A DNA stretch of 64,000 nucleotides from Jeongeupia chitinilytica (GTDB taxonomy: Bacteria; Pseudomonadota; Gammaproteobacteria; Burkholderiales; Chitinibacteraceae). A program made the translations under genes and the position numbers. Every line of letters starts with the position of its first letter. Within the stretch, counting starts at the first letter, position 1. The DNA lies in assembly GCF_014652315.1 (NCBI RefSeq), contig NZ_BMYO01000002.1, forward strand, positions 62,001 through 126,000. Direction: 5' to 3'. Shown piece after piece: positions 36,468 through 44,818 of the stretch. The notes under the pieces were generated by a model. The model saw only the letters and a program-made list of their open reading frames with translations, had not been told where the DNA came from and searched no databases.

Positions 36468-37200
36468 GCTGGTCGTGCTGCTGGCCGCCGTGGCCAGTGC
36501 GGGGGCGATCGCCGCCAAGCCGGCCGTGCCGGAAGACCCCAATGCCATGCGGGTGCTGCTGGCGCCGGTGCTGGAAACGACGCTGTCGAGCCAGATGGCC
36601 GGCACGCTGGGCACGCTGAACGCCTCGCTGGGCCAGAGCGTCGGCAAGGGCGCGACGCTGGCATCGCTCAGCTGCGGCGAGGTTCAGGCCCGCGCCAGTG
36701 TCGCCAGGGCCGAGCTGAACATGGCCAGGCAGAACCTCACCGCCAAGCAGGGCATGCACGCGCTGAACGCCGCCGGCGACATCGAGGTGGCGACCGCACG
36801 CACCGAGGTCGAGAAAGCCAACGGCGCGCTGGCCCTGGCCAACGCGCAGCTGGGTTATTGCAAGGTGTCGGCGCCGTTCGGTGGCCGGATCGCCAAGGTC
36901 TACGTCAAGCCCTACCAGACCGTCGCGGCCGGGACGCCCTTGTTCGATCTGGTCAGCGACGGTGCGCTCAAGGTGCGGCTGAATGTGCCGTCGACGCTGC
37001 TCAGGAAGCTGAAAAAGGGCACTGCACTGGATGTGACCATCCACGAAACCGGCAAGACCTATGCGGCCAGGGTCAGCGCCGTGAATGCGCGGGTCGACGC
37101 GGTGGCGCAGACGGTCGAGCTCGAGGCCCGCCTGAACGCCGCGTACCCCGAATTGGTGGCCGGCATGAGCGGCGTGGCGCAACTCGCGAACGCGCAATGA
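36457..37200 (+). CDS. Periplasmic HlyD/MFP-type adaptor protein
   Basis: 247 residues. Start taken as TTG 36457 (GAGG 9 bp upstream), which gives a clean signal peptide, (M)RSKLVVLLAAVASAGAIAAK. An ATG at 36367 would overlap the TolC gene by 101 bp and bury the signal. Membrane-fusion-protein features: lipoyl half-motif TLGTLNASLGQSVGKGATLASL, helical hairpin QARASVARAELNMARQNL to EKANGALALANAQL, second lipoyl half VSAPFGGRIAKVYVKPYQTVAAGTPLFDL, then beta-barrel LKVRLNVPSTLLRKLKKG. It would bridge the inner-membrane component to TolC. ATGA overlap with the next gene. Confidence 0.82.
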   Translation: MRSKLVVLLAAVASAGAIAAKPAVPEDPNAMRVLLAPVLETTLSSQMAGTLGTLNASLGQSVGKGATLASLSCGEVQARASVARAELNMARQNLTAKQGMHALNAAGDIEVATARTEVEKANGALALANAQLGYCKVSAPFGGRIAKVYVKPYQTVAAGTPLFDLVSDGALKVRLNVPSTLLRKLKKGTALDVTIHETGKTYAARVSAVNARVDAVAQTVELEARLNAAYPELVAGMSGVAQLANAQ

Positions 37201-38540
37201 ACGAATCCTTGCCCCACCCGCAGCTCCTGCTGAGCCTGGACGCGGTGCGCGACCTGGCGCTGGCGGCGCCGTCGCTGGACGCGCTCGCGTTTTCGATGGC
37301 GAACGATCTCTATCCGTTCCTGCAGTTCTATCAGGCGGTGGTGTTTGCCGAGCACGAAGGCGGGCGGCTGGAGCTGCTCGCCGTGTCCGGTCTGGCCAAA
37401 CCCGGCGAGGATTCGCCCTATCTGGTGTGGCTGATGCGGGCCGGGCGTTTTCTGGCAACGCAGGCCGGCGGCGACGCGCCGGTCTGGCTGGCGCGCGACC
37501 GGCTGGCGCTGGACGACGATCTGGTCGAAGGCTGGCAGGAGTGGTGGCCGGCCGGCGCCTGGGTCCTGCCGGTGCTCGACCGCGAGGGGCACCGGCTGGG
37601 ACTGCTGTGCGTGCTGCTGGACGAGCCGCCGCCGGAAGCGTTCCCGGGCCTGCTCGACGGGGTGCGCCTGACCTGGTCGTATTGCTGGGCGGCGCTGAGC
37701 AGGCGGCGGCGGCGCTTCCGGATCAGGCTGAGCAAACGCCAGTACACGATCGGTGCGGTGGTGCTGGCGCTGATCATGGCCGTGCCGGTGCCGCTGACCG
37801 TGCTCGCGCCGGCCGAGGTGGTGTCGCGCGAAGCACAGGTCGTCAGCTCGCCGGTCGACGGTGTGGTCGAGCGCATGCTGGTACGACCGAACCAGCAGGT
37901 CGAGGCCGGTACGCCGCTGTTCGCGCTCGAGGAAACCACCTTGCGCAACCGCGTCAGCGTGCTGGAAAAGCAGGTGGCCGTTGCCGATGCCGAACTGATG
38001 GCGGCGAGCCAGCGTGCTTTCGACAATCCGCAAAGCAAGGGCGAACTCGCCGAACTGGGCGGTGTGGCGCAGCAGCGTCGCGCCGAGCTGGCGGCCGCCA
38101 CGGCGCAGCTGACGCGCAGCCAGGTCAAGTCGCCCAAGGCCGGTGTCGCCGTGTTCAGCGACGTCAACGACTGGCTGGGCAAGCCGGTGGTGACCGGCGA
38201 GCGCATCCTGTCGGTGGCCGATCCGGGCAAGCCGGCGATGCGGATCGAGCTGCCGGTGGCCGACGCGATCGCGCTCGAACCCGGCGCCGAGGTCACGCTC
38301 TACCTGACGGCCTATCCGCTGACGCCGCTGCACGGCAAGGTGCTCGAAACCAGTTACCAGGCCAAGCCCAGCGAATCGGGCGTGGTTGCCTATCCGCTGC
38401 TGGCCAGCATCGACGGCGTACCCGCCCACGCGCGGCTGGGCCTGCACGGGACTGCCAAGCTCTACGGTCAGCGGGTGACGCTGGCGTACTACCTGCTGCG
38501 CCGGCCGCTGGCGGCGGTGCGCGCCTGGACCGGCTGGTGA
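37197..38540 (+). CDS. GAF-like domain fused to a membrane-anchored HlyD-type adaptor
   Basis: 447 residues; the ATG overlaps the previous stop (ATGA). Residues ~1-165 precede the membrane segment, so they should be cytoplasmic, and resemble a GAF-like sensor (FLQFYQAVVFAEHEGGRLELLAVSG ... WVLPVLDREGHRLGLLCVLLDE). A basic stretch SRRRRRFRIRLSKRQ leads into a single transmembrane helix (~183-203, IGAVVLALIMAVPVPLTVLA). The periplasmic HlyD part follows: lipoyl halves VVSSPVDGVVERMLVRPNQQVEAG and VKSPKAGVAVFSDVNDWLGKPV, a coiled-coil hairpin and a barrel with GAEVTLYLTAYPLTPLHGKV. Joining a cytosolic sensor-like domain to an export adaptor is unusual. GTGA overlap with the next gene. Confidence 0.8.
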   Translation: MNESLPHPQLLLSLDAVRDLALAAPSLDALAFSMANDLYPFLQFYQAVVFAEHEGGRLELLAVSGLAKPGEDSPYLVWLMRAGRFLATQAGGDAPVWLARDRLALDDDLVEGWQEWWPAGAWVLPVLDREGHRLGLLCVLLDEPPPEAFPGLLDGVRLTWSYCWAALSRRRRRFRIRLSKRQYTIGAVVLALIMAVPVPLTVLAPAEVVSREAQVVSSPVDGVVERMLVRPNQQVEAGTPLFALEETTLRNRVSVLEKQVAVADAELMAASQRAFDNPQSKGELAELGGVAQQRRAELAAATAQLTRSQVKSPKAGVAVFSDVNDWLGKPVVTGERILSVADPGKPAMRIELPVADAIALEPGAEVTLYLTAYPLTPLHGKVLETSYQAKPSESGVVAYPLLASIDGVPAHARLGLHGTAKLYGQRVTLAYYLLRRPLAAVRAWTGW

Positions 38541-40630
38541 TCGGCACGTCGCCGGAAAACCTGCCGGTCTTGCCGCTGCGCGAAGACCTGAAGCTGATGC
38601 CGGCGCCGCCGAACCGGCAGGGCGAGCCGGGCTGGGTGATTCAGGACGTGGTGCTCAACCGCTTTTACCGGATCGGCTGGCTCGAGTTCGAGTGCCTGCT
38701 GCGCTGGGGCGAGACGCCGGCGCGGATCTGCGAAGCGATCGCCACGCAAACGGCGCTGCATCCGGACGTGGCGCAGGTCGTCGCCTTCCAGCAGTTTCTG
38801 GAGCGCAACCAGCTGCTGCGCAGCGCGAATCCGGCAAAGGGGAGGGGCGACGAGCGGCTTCCCTGGCTCAACTGGCACTGGTGGCTGCACCACTACCTGT
38901 TCTTCCGCATTCCCTTGTTGCGGCCGCAGCGCATGCTGGGGCAGCTCGCAGGCCGGCTCGACTGGCTGTTCAGCCCGTACGCCGCAGCACTGGTGATCCT
39001 CGCCGGGCTGACCGGCATCGTGCTGGTGCTGCACCAGTGGGACACGTTCACTTCGGCGGTGGTCGAGTCGTTCTCGGCCGAGGGCGTGCTGAGCTTTGCT
39101 GCGGCGCTGATCGTCGCCAAGACCCTGCACGAGCTGGCACACGCGCTGGTCGCGACCCGGCTGGGGCTGAAGGTCGCGCATATGGGCGTCGCCTTCGTGG
39201 TGATGTGGCCGATGCTGTACACCGATACCGGCGAAAGCTGGAAATTGCCCAATGCCCGGCAACGGCTGGCGGTCGCGTCGGCCGGCATCCTGTGCGAACT
39301 GGCGCTGGCCGGGCTGGCGACGCTGGGCTGGGCCTTGAGCGATCCGGGCCCGTGGCGCAATGCCTTGCTCTATCTGGCGACGACGAGCTGGGCGCTGTCG
39401 CTGGCACTGAACGCCAGCCCCTTCATGCGCTTCGACGGCTACTTCATCTGCTCCGACCTGCTCGACTTTCCGAACCTGCACGAGCGGGCCACCGCGCATG
39501 CCAAGGTCTGCCTGCGGCGCGTGCTCTGGGGGATGGACGAGCCGTGGCCGGAGCCGTTCACACCGAGACGCCGCGCCGCGCTGATCGCGTTTGCCTACAT
39601 CACCTGGCTGTACCGGCTGGTGCTGTTCCTCGGGATTGCCGCGACCGTCTATTTCTTCTTTTTCAAGCTGCTCGGGTTGTTCCTGTTTTTTGTCGAAATC
39701 ACCTGGTTCATCATGATGCCGATCGGCCGCGAGCTGAAATACTGGTGGCAGCACCGCACCGCCATGCTGGTCAGCCGCCGGCATGGCTTCTGGGTGTTGC
39801 TGGCGTTGTTGTCCGTGGTGGTTGCGGTGCCGTGGCGCACCGAAATCCATGGCAATGGTGTCGCCCGGGCGGAGCACCAGCTTCGCGTTTTTGCGCCGTT
39901 CCCGGCACGGCTGCAGCAGGTGCATCCGGTCGGCAAGGTGGCGGCCGACGACTTGCTGGTCGAACTGGAAAACCCCGACATCGACTCGCAGGTCTGGCGC
40001 TCGGAAGCCGAACTGCAGGGCTATCTGGCGCGGATGGCGGGGCTGATCGCCGATGCGGCCGGGCTGGAGCAGCAGGCGTCGATCCGGCAGCGCATCAACG
40101 TCCAGCTGGGCGAGACGGCCGCGGCGCGCTCGGAAATTGCCCGGCTCAAGCTGAAAGCGCCGTTTGCCGGCGTCTGGCAGGATGTCGACCCCGATCGTCG
40201 TGCCGGCCAGTGGATCGGCTCGAAAGAGCCGATCGGCATCCTGTTCGACCCGAGCCGCTGGCAGATCGACGGCTACATCAAGCAGGACGATGTCGACCGG
40301 GTTCGCCCGGGCGATCCGGTCCGCTTCTACCCGGTCGGCGACGCCGCGCCGATCCGCGGCAAGGTACTCACGGTCGGCCGGACCAAGGTGCGCCAGCTGT
40401 CGCACCCGGTGCTGGCCTCGCGCTACAAGGGGCCGATTCCGGTTTCGAGCGAGCGCAACGAGCTGATTCCCAATCCGGCGGTCTTCCACGTGCTGATCCA
40501 GCTCGACACGCCACCGCCGGCCCTGCGCGAGACGGCGGGGCAACTGCAGATCGAAGGCGCCCGGCGCAGCTGGCTGGTCGAAGGCGGCATGCACCTGCTG
40601 GCGGTGCTGTATCGCGAAAGCGGCTTCTGA
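38537..40630 (+). CDS. PqqD-like / M50 site-2 protease / HlyD fusion membrane protein
   Basis: 697 residues; the GTG start overlaps the previous stop. Residues ~20-100 look PqqD-like (WVIQDVVLNRFYRIGWLEFE ... FQQFLERNQLLR). Then a polytopic M50 (S2P) domain: zinc motif HELAH (His198, Glu199, His202), ligand-bearing NASPFMRFDG (Asn292, Asp300), and helices such as ALVILAGLTGIVLVL and AATVYFFFFKLLGLFLFFVEI. After a last helix (~ residue 418-432) comes an HlyD-like region: LRVFAPFPARLQQVHPVGKV, coiled-coil VWRSEAELQGYLARMAGLIA, KLKAPFAGVWQDV and barrel IDGYIKQDDVDRVRPGDPV. All catalytic residues are present. The Asn-x-x-Pro motif and HExxH support a working intramembrane protease. It occupies the inner-membrane position where type I systems have an ABC ATPase. 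Confidence 0.85.
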   Translation: MIGTSPENLPVLPLREDLKLMPAPPNRQGEPGWVIQDVVLNRFYRIGWLEFECLLRWGETPARICEAIATQTALHPDVAQVVAFQQFLERNQLLRSANPAKGRGDERLPWLNWHWWLHHYLFFRIPLLRPQRMLGQLAGRLDWLFSPYAAALVILAGLTGIVLVLHQWDTFTSAVVESFSAEGVLSFAAALIVAKTLHELAHALVATRLGLKVAHMGVAFVVMWPMLYTDTGESWKLPNARQRLAVASAGILCELALAGLATLGWALSDPGPWRNALLYLATTSWALSLALNASPFMRFDGYFICSDLLDFPNLHERATAHAKVCLRRVLWGMDEPWPEPFTPRRRAALIAFAYITWLYRLVLFLGIAATVYFFFFKLLGLFLFFVEITWFIMMPIGRELKYWWQHRTAMLVSRRHGFWVLLALLSVVVAVPWRTEIHGNGVARAEHQLRVFAPFPARLQQVHPVGKVAADDLLVELENPDIDSQVWRSEAELQGYLARMAGLIADAAGLEQQASIRQRINVQLGETAAARSEIARLKLKAPFAGVWQDVDPDRRAGQWIGSKEPIGILFDPSRWQIDGYIKQDDVDRVRPGDPVRFYPVGDAAPIRGKVLTVGRTKVRQLSHPVLASRYKGPIPVSSERNELIPNPAVFHVLIQLDTPPPALRETAGQLQIEGARRSWLVEGGMHLLAVLYRESGF

Positions 40631-40906
40631 TCCGGGCACGCGCAGGGGGGGCGAAGCCGGTGGCGAACGGGTGAAATTCACACTCGCGCGCCAGGGGGCG
40701 CCCTGTTGTAAAAAAGCATCTGCTTATATAGAGCGGCCCGTCGCCGGAACACCGCATCCGGTCTGGACGGCGGACCCAGGCGAGCCGGCACATCCGCATG
40801 ACATGGCCGGTTCTGCTTACCCGGTTTTCGCTGGCGACGACAGCTTTCACCCCCTGCCGGCCGTCGCTTATCACAGCATCGCGCTGTTGCACTAGCCGGC
40901 GAACTT

Positions 40907-40922
40907 CCCCTAGTATTTGTGT
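40907..40922 (+). promoter_or_regulatory. Upstream NrdR-like box (weak half)
   Basis: CCCCTAGTATTTGTGT aligns with the stronger box 32 bp downstream. NrdR boxes normally come in pairs about three helical turns apart, which is the spacing here. Confidence 0.5.
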
Positions 40923-40938
40923 TGATCGCAGTTTGCAG

Positions 40939-40954
40939 ACACAAGATATTGTGT
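40939..40954 (+). promoter_or_regulatory. NrdR box upstream of nrdA
   Basis: ACACAAGATATTGTGT is a near-perfect palindrome matching the ACAC..ATAT..TGTGT pattern bound by NrdR, the nucleotide-sensing repressor of ribonucleotide reductase genes. It lies about 85 bp before the nrdA start. Confidence 0.75.
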
Positions 40955-41023
40955 TTCTTCACAATGTGTTCACAGACTTGTGCACATCATCAGAATCCCC
41001 TCTAGCCAGAAGGAACAGAGCGC

Positions 41024-43933
41024 ATGTACGCCCCGCTGGATAGCACCACTGGAAGCCGAATGACCGATACCCTCGATAGCACCGCGCAGCACGACAACAG
41101 CGCGTACACCAACTACAAGATCATCCGCCGCAACGGTGCCGTGGTGCCGTTCGAGCCGCTGAAGATCTCGGTGGCCGTGACCAAGGCCTTCATCGCCGTG
41201 CAGGGCAGCCAGGCGGCTTCGTCCGCGGGCGTACGCGAGCGCGTTGCCGGCCTGACCGATTCGGTCGTGCGCGCGCTGATGCGCCGCAAGCCCGAAGGCG
41301 GCGCGATCCACATCGAGGAAATCCAGGATCAGGTCGAGCTGGCGCTGATGCGGACCGGCGAACATGACGTCGCGCGTGCCTACGTGATCTACCGCGAACA
41401 ACGTTCGCAAGAGCGCTCGCACGCCAGGGTCGAGCACGAAGTCGAGCACCACGACAGCATCAACGTGATTTACGAAGACGGCAGCCGCCGCCCGCTGGAT
41501 CTGGGCCGTCTCAAGGCGCTGATCGCATCGGCGTGCACCGGTTTCGACGGCGTGACCGACCAGGCCGCCATCCTGAACGAAGCGCTGAAGAACATTTATG
41601 ACGGCGTGTCGGCCGAAGAAGTGCGCAAGTCGGTCATCATGGCCGCGCGCCAGCTGATCGAGAAGGACCCGTCGTACTCGCAAGTCACCGCGCGCCTGCT
41701 GCTCGACAGCCTGCGCCGCGAAGTGCTCGGCGAGGAAACCAGCCATGAAGACATGGTGCACGCCTACGCGCGCTACTTCCCGGAATTCATCAAGCGCGGC
41801 ATCGACGCCGAGCTGCTCGACGACCGTCTGGCCCAGTACGACTTGGCCCGCCTCGGCGCCGCGCTGAACCATGACCGCGACTACCAGTTCGGTTACCTCG
41901 GCCTGCAGACGCTGTACGACCGCTACTTCCTGCACGTCGATGGCGAGCGCATCGAGCTGCCGCAGGCGTTCTACATGCGCGTGGCGATGGGCCTGGCGCT
42001 GAACGAGATCGACCGCGAAGCCCGTGCGATCGAGTTCTACAACGTGCTGTCGACCTTCGACTTCATGAGCTCGACCCCGACGCTGTTCAACTCGGGCACC
42101 CGTCGCTCGCAGCTGTCGTCGTGCTACCTGACGACGATCGCCGACGATCTCGACGGCATCTACGAAGGCATCAAGGAAAACGCGCTGCTGTCGAAGTTTG
42201 CCGGCGGCCTCGGCAACGACTGGACCCCGGTGCGCTCGCTGGGTTCGCACATCAAGGGCACCAACGGCAAGTCGCAGGGCGTCGTGCCGTTCCTCAAGGT
42301 GGTGAACGACACCGCCGTCGCGGTCAACCAGGGCGGCAAGCGCAAGGGCGCGGTCTGCGCCTACCTGGAAACCTGGCATGCGGACATCGAGGAATTCCTC
42401 GAGCTGCGCAAGAACACCGGTGACGACCGCCGTCGTACCCACGACATGAACACCGCCAACTGGGTGCCGGACCTGTTCATGCAGCGCGTGATCGAAGGCG
42501 CCGACTGGACGCTGTTCAGCCCGGCCGAAGCGCCGGACCTGCACGACAAGTACGGCAAGGACTTCGCCGAGGCGTACGCCGGCTACGAAGCCAAGGCCGC
42601 CCGCGGCGAAATGCGCGTGGTCAAGAAGCTGCCGGCGCTGACGCTGTGGCGCAAGATGCTGACCATGCTGTTCGAAACGGGCCACCCGTGGATCACGTTC
42701 AAGGATCCGTGCAACATCCGCAGCCCGCAGCAGCACGTCGGCGTGGTCCACAGCTCGAACCTGTGCACCGAAATCACGCTGAACACCAACGACCACGAAA
42801 TCGCCGTCTGCAACCTCGGCTCGGTCAACCTGGTGAACCACCTGAAGACCGTCGACGGCGCCGTCGTGCTCGACCAGGACAAGATCGCCCGCACCGTGAA
42901 GACCGCGATGCGCATGCTCGACAACGTCATCGACATCAACTTCTACCCGGTGGCCAAGGCGCGCAACTCCAACCTCAAGCACCGTCCGGTCGGCCTCGGC
43001 ATCATGGGCTTCCAGGATGCGCTGCTGGCACAGCGGATTCCGTACGCGTCGAACGCCGCGGTCGAGTTCGCCGATGCGTCGATGGAAATGGTCTGCTACC
43101 ACGCCTACTGGGCGTCGACCGAGCTGGCCGAAGAGCGCGGCACCTACCCGAGCTTCAAGGGCAGTCTGTGGGACCGCGGCATCCTGCCGCTCGACTCGCT
43201 CAAGCTGCTGGCCGAAGAGCGCGGCGGCTTCCTCGAAGTCGACACCAGCGAGCGTCTGGACTGGAACGCGCTGCGTGAACGCGTCGCCACGGTCGGCATG
43301 CGCAACTCGAACTGCGTCGCCATCGCCCCGACCGCGACCATCGCCAACATCATCGGCGTGTCGGCGTCGATCGAGCCGACCTACCAGAACCTGTTCGTCA
43401 AATCGAACCTGTCGGGCGAGTTCACCGTGGTCAACGACTACCTGGTGCGCGACCTGAAGGCCCGCGGCCTGTGGGACGAGGTGATGATCTCGGACCTGAA
43501 GTACTTCGACGGTTCGGTTGCCCGCATCGACCGCATTCCGCAGGACCTGCGCGACATCTACGCGACCGCGTTCGAGATGGATCCGAAGTGGCTGGTCGAA
43601 GCCGCATCGCGTCGCCAGAAGTGGATCGACCAGGCGCAGAGCCTGAACATCTACATGGCCGGTGCGTCGGGCAAGAAGCTGGACGAGCTGTACAAGCATG
43701 CGTGGATCCGTGGCCTCAAGACGACCTACTATCTGCGCACGCTGGCCGCATCGAACGCCGAGAAGTCGACCGGCCGTGGCGGCGAGCTGAACGCCGTGCC
43801 GGTGGATGGCGGCTACAGCGCGCCGGCGGCCGTGGCTGCGGCGCCGGCGGTGGAAGCCGAACCGGTGATGGAACCGGCGACCGACATGAAGTTCTGCTCG
43901 ATCGACAACCCCGATTGCGAGGCCTGCCAATAA
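41024..43933 (+). CDS. nrdA: Class I ribonucleoside-diphosphate reductase, alpha subunit
   Basis: 969 residues, reduces ribonucleoside diphosphates to deoxyribonucleotides with NrdB. N-terminal ATP-cone YKIIRRNGAVVPFEPLKISVAVTKAF (~30-120); a second cone-like segment INVIYEDGSRRPLDLGRLKALI (~146-230) suggests a duplicated ATP-cone, as in long betaproteobacterial forms. Catalytic barrel: TPTLFNSGTRRSQLSSCYL, HSSNLCTEI, NSNLKHRPVGLGIMGFQDAL and NSNCVAIAPTATIANIIG. C-terminal redox cysteines in FCSIDNPDCEACQ. Start chosen for AGAAGGAAC at proper spacing; an internal ATG 36 bp later is an alternative. NrdR boxes lie upstream. Confidence 0.96.
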   Translation: MYAPLDSTTGSRMTDTLDSTAQHDNSAYTNYKIIRRNGAVVPFEPLKISVAVTKAFIAVQGSQAASSAGVRERVAGLTDSVVRALMRRKPEGGAIHIEEIQDQVELALMRTGEHDVARAYVIYREQRSQERSHARVEHEVEHHDSINVIYEDGSRRPLDLGRLKALIASACTGFDGVTDQAAILNEALKNIYDGVSAEEVRKSVIMAARQLIEKDPSYSQVTARLLLDSLRREVLGEETSHEDMVHAYARYFPEFIKRGIDAELLDDRLAQYDLARLGAALNHDRDYQFGYLGLQTLYDRYFLHVDGERIELPQAFYMRVAMGLALNEIDREARAIEFYNVLSTFDFMSSTPTLFNSGTRRSQLSSCYLTTIADDLDGIYEGIKENALLSKFAGGLGNDWTPVRSLGSHIKGTNGKSQGVVPFLKVVNDTAVAVNQGGKRKGAVCAYLETWHADIEEFLELRKNTGDDRRRTHDMNTANWVPDLFMQRVIEGADWTLFSPAEAPDLHDKYGKDFAEAYAGYEAKAARGEMRVVKKLPALTLWRKMLTMLFETGHPWITFKDPCNIRSPQQHVGVVHSSNLCTEITLNTNDHEIAVCNLGSVNLVNHLKTVDGAVVLDQDKIARTVKTAMRMLDNVIDINFYPVAKARNSNLKHRPVGLGIMGFQDALLAQRIPYASNAAVEFADASMEMVCYHAYWASTELAEERGTYPSFKGSLWDRGILPLDSLKLLAEERGGFLEVDTSERLDWNALRERVATVGMRNSNCVAIAPTATIANIIGVSASIEPTYQNLFVKSNLSGEFTVVNDYLVRDLKARGLWDEVMISDLKYFDGSVARIDRIPQDLRDIYATAFEMDPKWLVEAASRRQKWIDQAQSLNIYMAGASGKKLDELYKHAWIRGLKTTYYLRTLAASNAEKSTGRGGELNAVPVDGGYSAPAAVAAAPAVEAEPVMEPATDMKFCSIDNPDCEACQ

Positions 43934-44210
43934 ACCCATCCCGTTAGGCGGCTGCGCCTGCGCATTTTGCTTCCGTCCGATGCTCGACATCCTCATGGCC
44001 CATACGGCCACTCCGGTGTCTGCGCTTCGGGCGAATAGCAAACTGCTTTGGCTCGCTCGCCTACCGGAACGGGTTGGACGGTAGTTGCCGAGATGGCCCG
44101 GTTCGCCGGGCCCGATTCCTGAACCGCTTGCCTGCAGGCGGTTGATGAATCGGTTTCAACAAGAAAGCCAACAAGGCCGCCAACGAGCAGGCCAGCGGGG
44201 AGAGAAGGGA

Positions 44211-44789
44211 ATGAAGACGGTTCTGGCAGGCCTGGGTCTGGCCCTGGCATTGACGGGCTGCACGCAGATGCAGCAGGTATTCAGCAGCAACGAGCCGAAA
44301 AAGCTCGAAGCACCGGCCGGGCAGGCCAGCGTACTGGTGACGCTGACGTGGCAGGCGCCGGAGCCGGATGACGCCAGGGTGTCGCTGGTGCTGCGCGGGC
44401 CGAAGGGCGAGCAGGTGCTGACGGCCAAGGAGGGCGATGAAGTGCGCTCGCCCAACGGGCCGAGTGTCCCCGGCAAGCGCTTCGTGCTGAACCTGACGCC
44501 GGGTCGTTACCAGCTGATGCACGTGCAGGGCAGCTGGCATACCGAAGAGGGCGGCCGCGAGCGGACCCAGCCGGTGTGGCTGCCGCTGGGGCAGACGTTC
44601 ACCGTGGCCGCCGGCGAGGTGGTCTACATCGGCAACGTCAACGTGGCGCTGGATTTCAACCCGTCGGTCGCGATCAGCAATCAGGCCGGCCGCGACTTTT
44701 ATGACCTGGTGATGAGCAAAACCGCCAACGAGCTGTCCAACATCCAGGTGAAGCTGCCGCAAGCCGGCAGCCTGCCGTACGGAAGCTGA
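44211..44789 (+). CDS. Lipoprotein between nrdA and nrdB (paralogue 1)
   Basis: 192 residues. Start at MKTVLAGLGLALALTGCTQM after GAGAGAAGGGA: lipoprotein signal with lipobox LTGC. The mature domain is beta-rich (SVLVTLTWQAPEPDDARVSLVLRG, GKRFVLNLTPGRYQLMHVQG) and ends in the block AAGEVVYIGNVNVALDFNPS and ISNQAGRDFYDLVM. The same block occurs in the next gene, so the pair is a tandem duplication. I do not know the family; overall design recalls small carboxypeptidase-regulatory-like (DUF2846-type) lipoproteins. No link to ribonucleotide reduction is evident. Confidence 0.8.
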   Translation: MKTVLAGLGLALALTGCTQMQQVFSSNEPKKLEAPAGQASVLVTLTWQAPEPDDARVSLVLRGPKGEQVLTAKEGDEVRSPNGPSVPGKRFVLNLTPGRYQLMHVQGSWHTEEGGRERTQPVWLPLGQTFTVAAGEVVYIGNVNVALDFNPSVAISNQAGRDFYDLVMSKTANELSNIQVKLPQAGSLPYGS

Positions 44790-44818
44790 TGCCGCCTGCG
44801 GGCGGACTGGAGGATGCG

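Larger units (their letters stand above)
40631..41023. other. Intergenic region upstream of nrdA
   Basis: About 390 bp with no gene. The last ~120 bp hold the two NrdR-like boxes and the nrdA leader with an AGAAGGAAC ribosome binding site. The earlier part shows nothing I can assign, and no clear terminator for the export operon. Confidence 0.6.

Noticed and set aside
38692..40674. Second long plus-strand frame within the M50 protease gene
   Set aside because: It overlaps the protease in another frame, is rich in Arg/Ala/Gly, and lacks domains; the protease frame has HELAH and the coupled start.
43934..44210. Gap between nrdA and the first lipoprotein as a possible small gene
   Set aside because: No frame with ribosome site and homology could be made out; only a mild hairpin GCCCGGTTCGCCGGGC near 44096.
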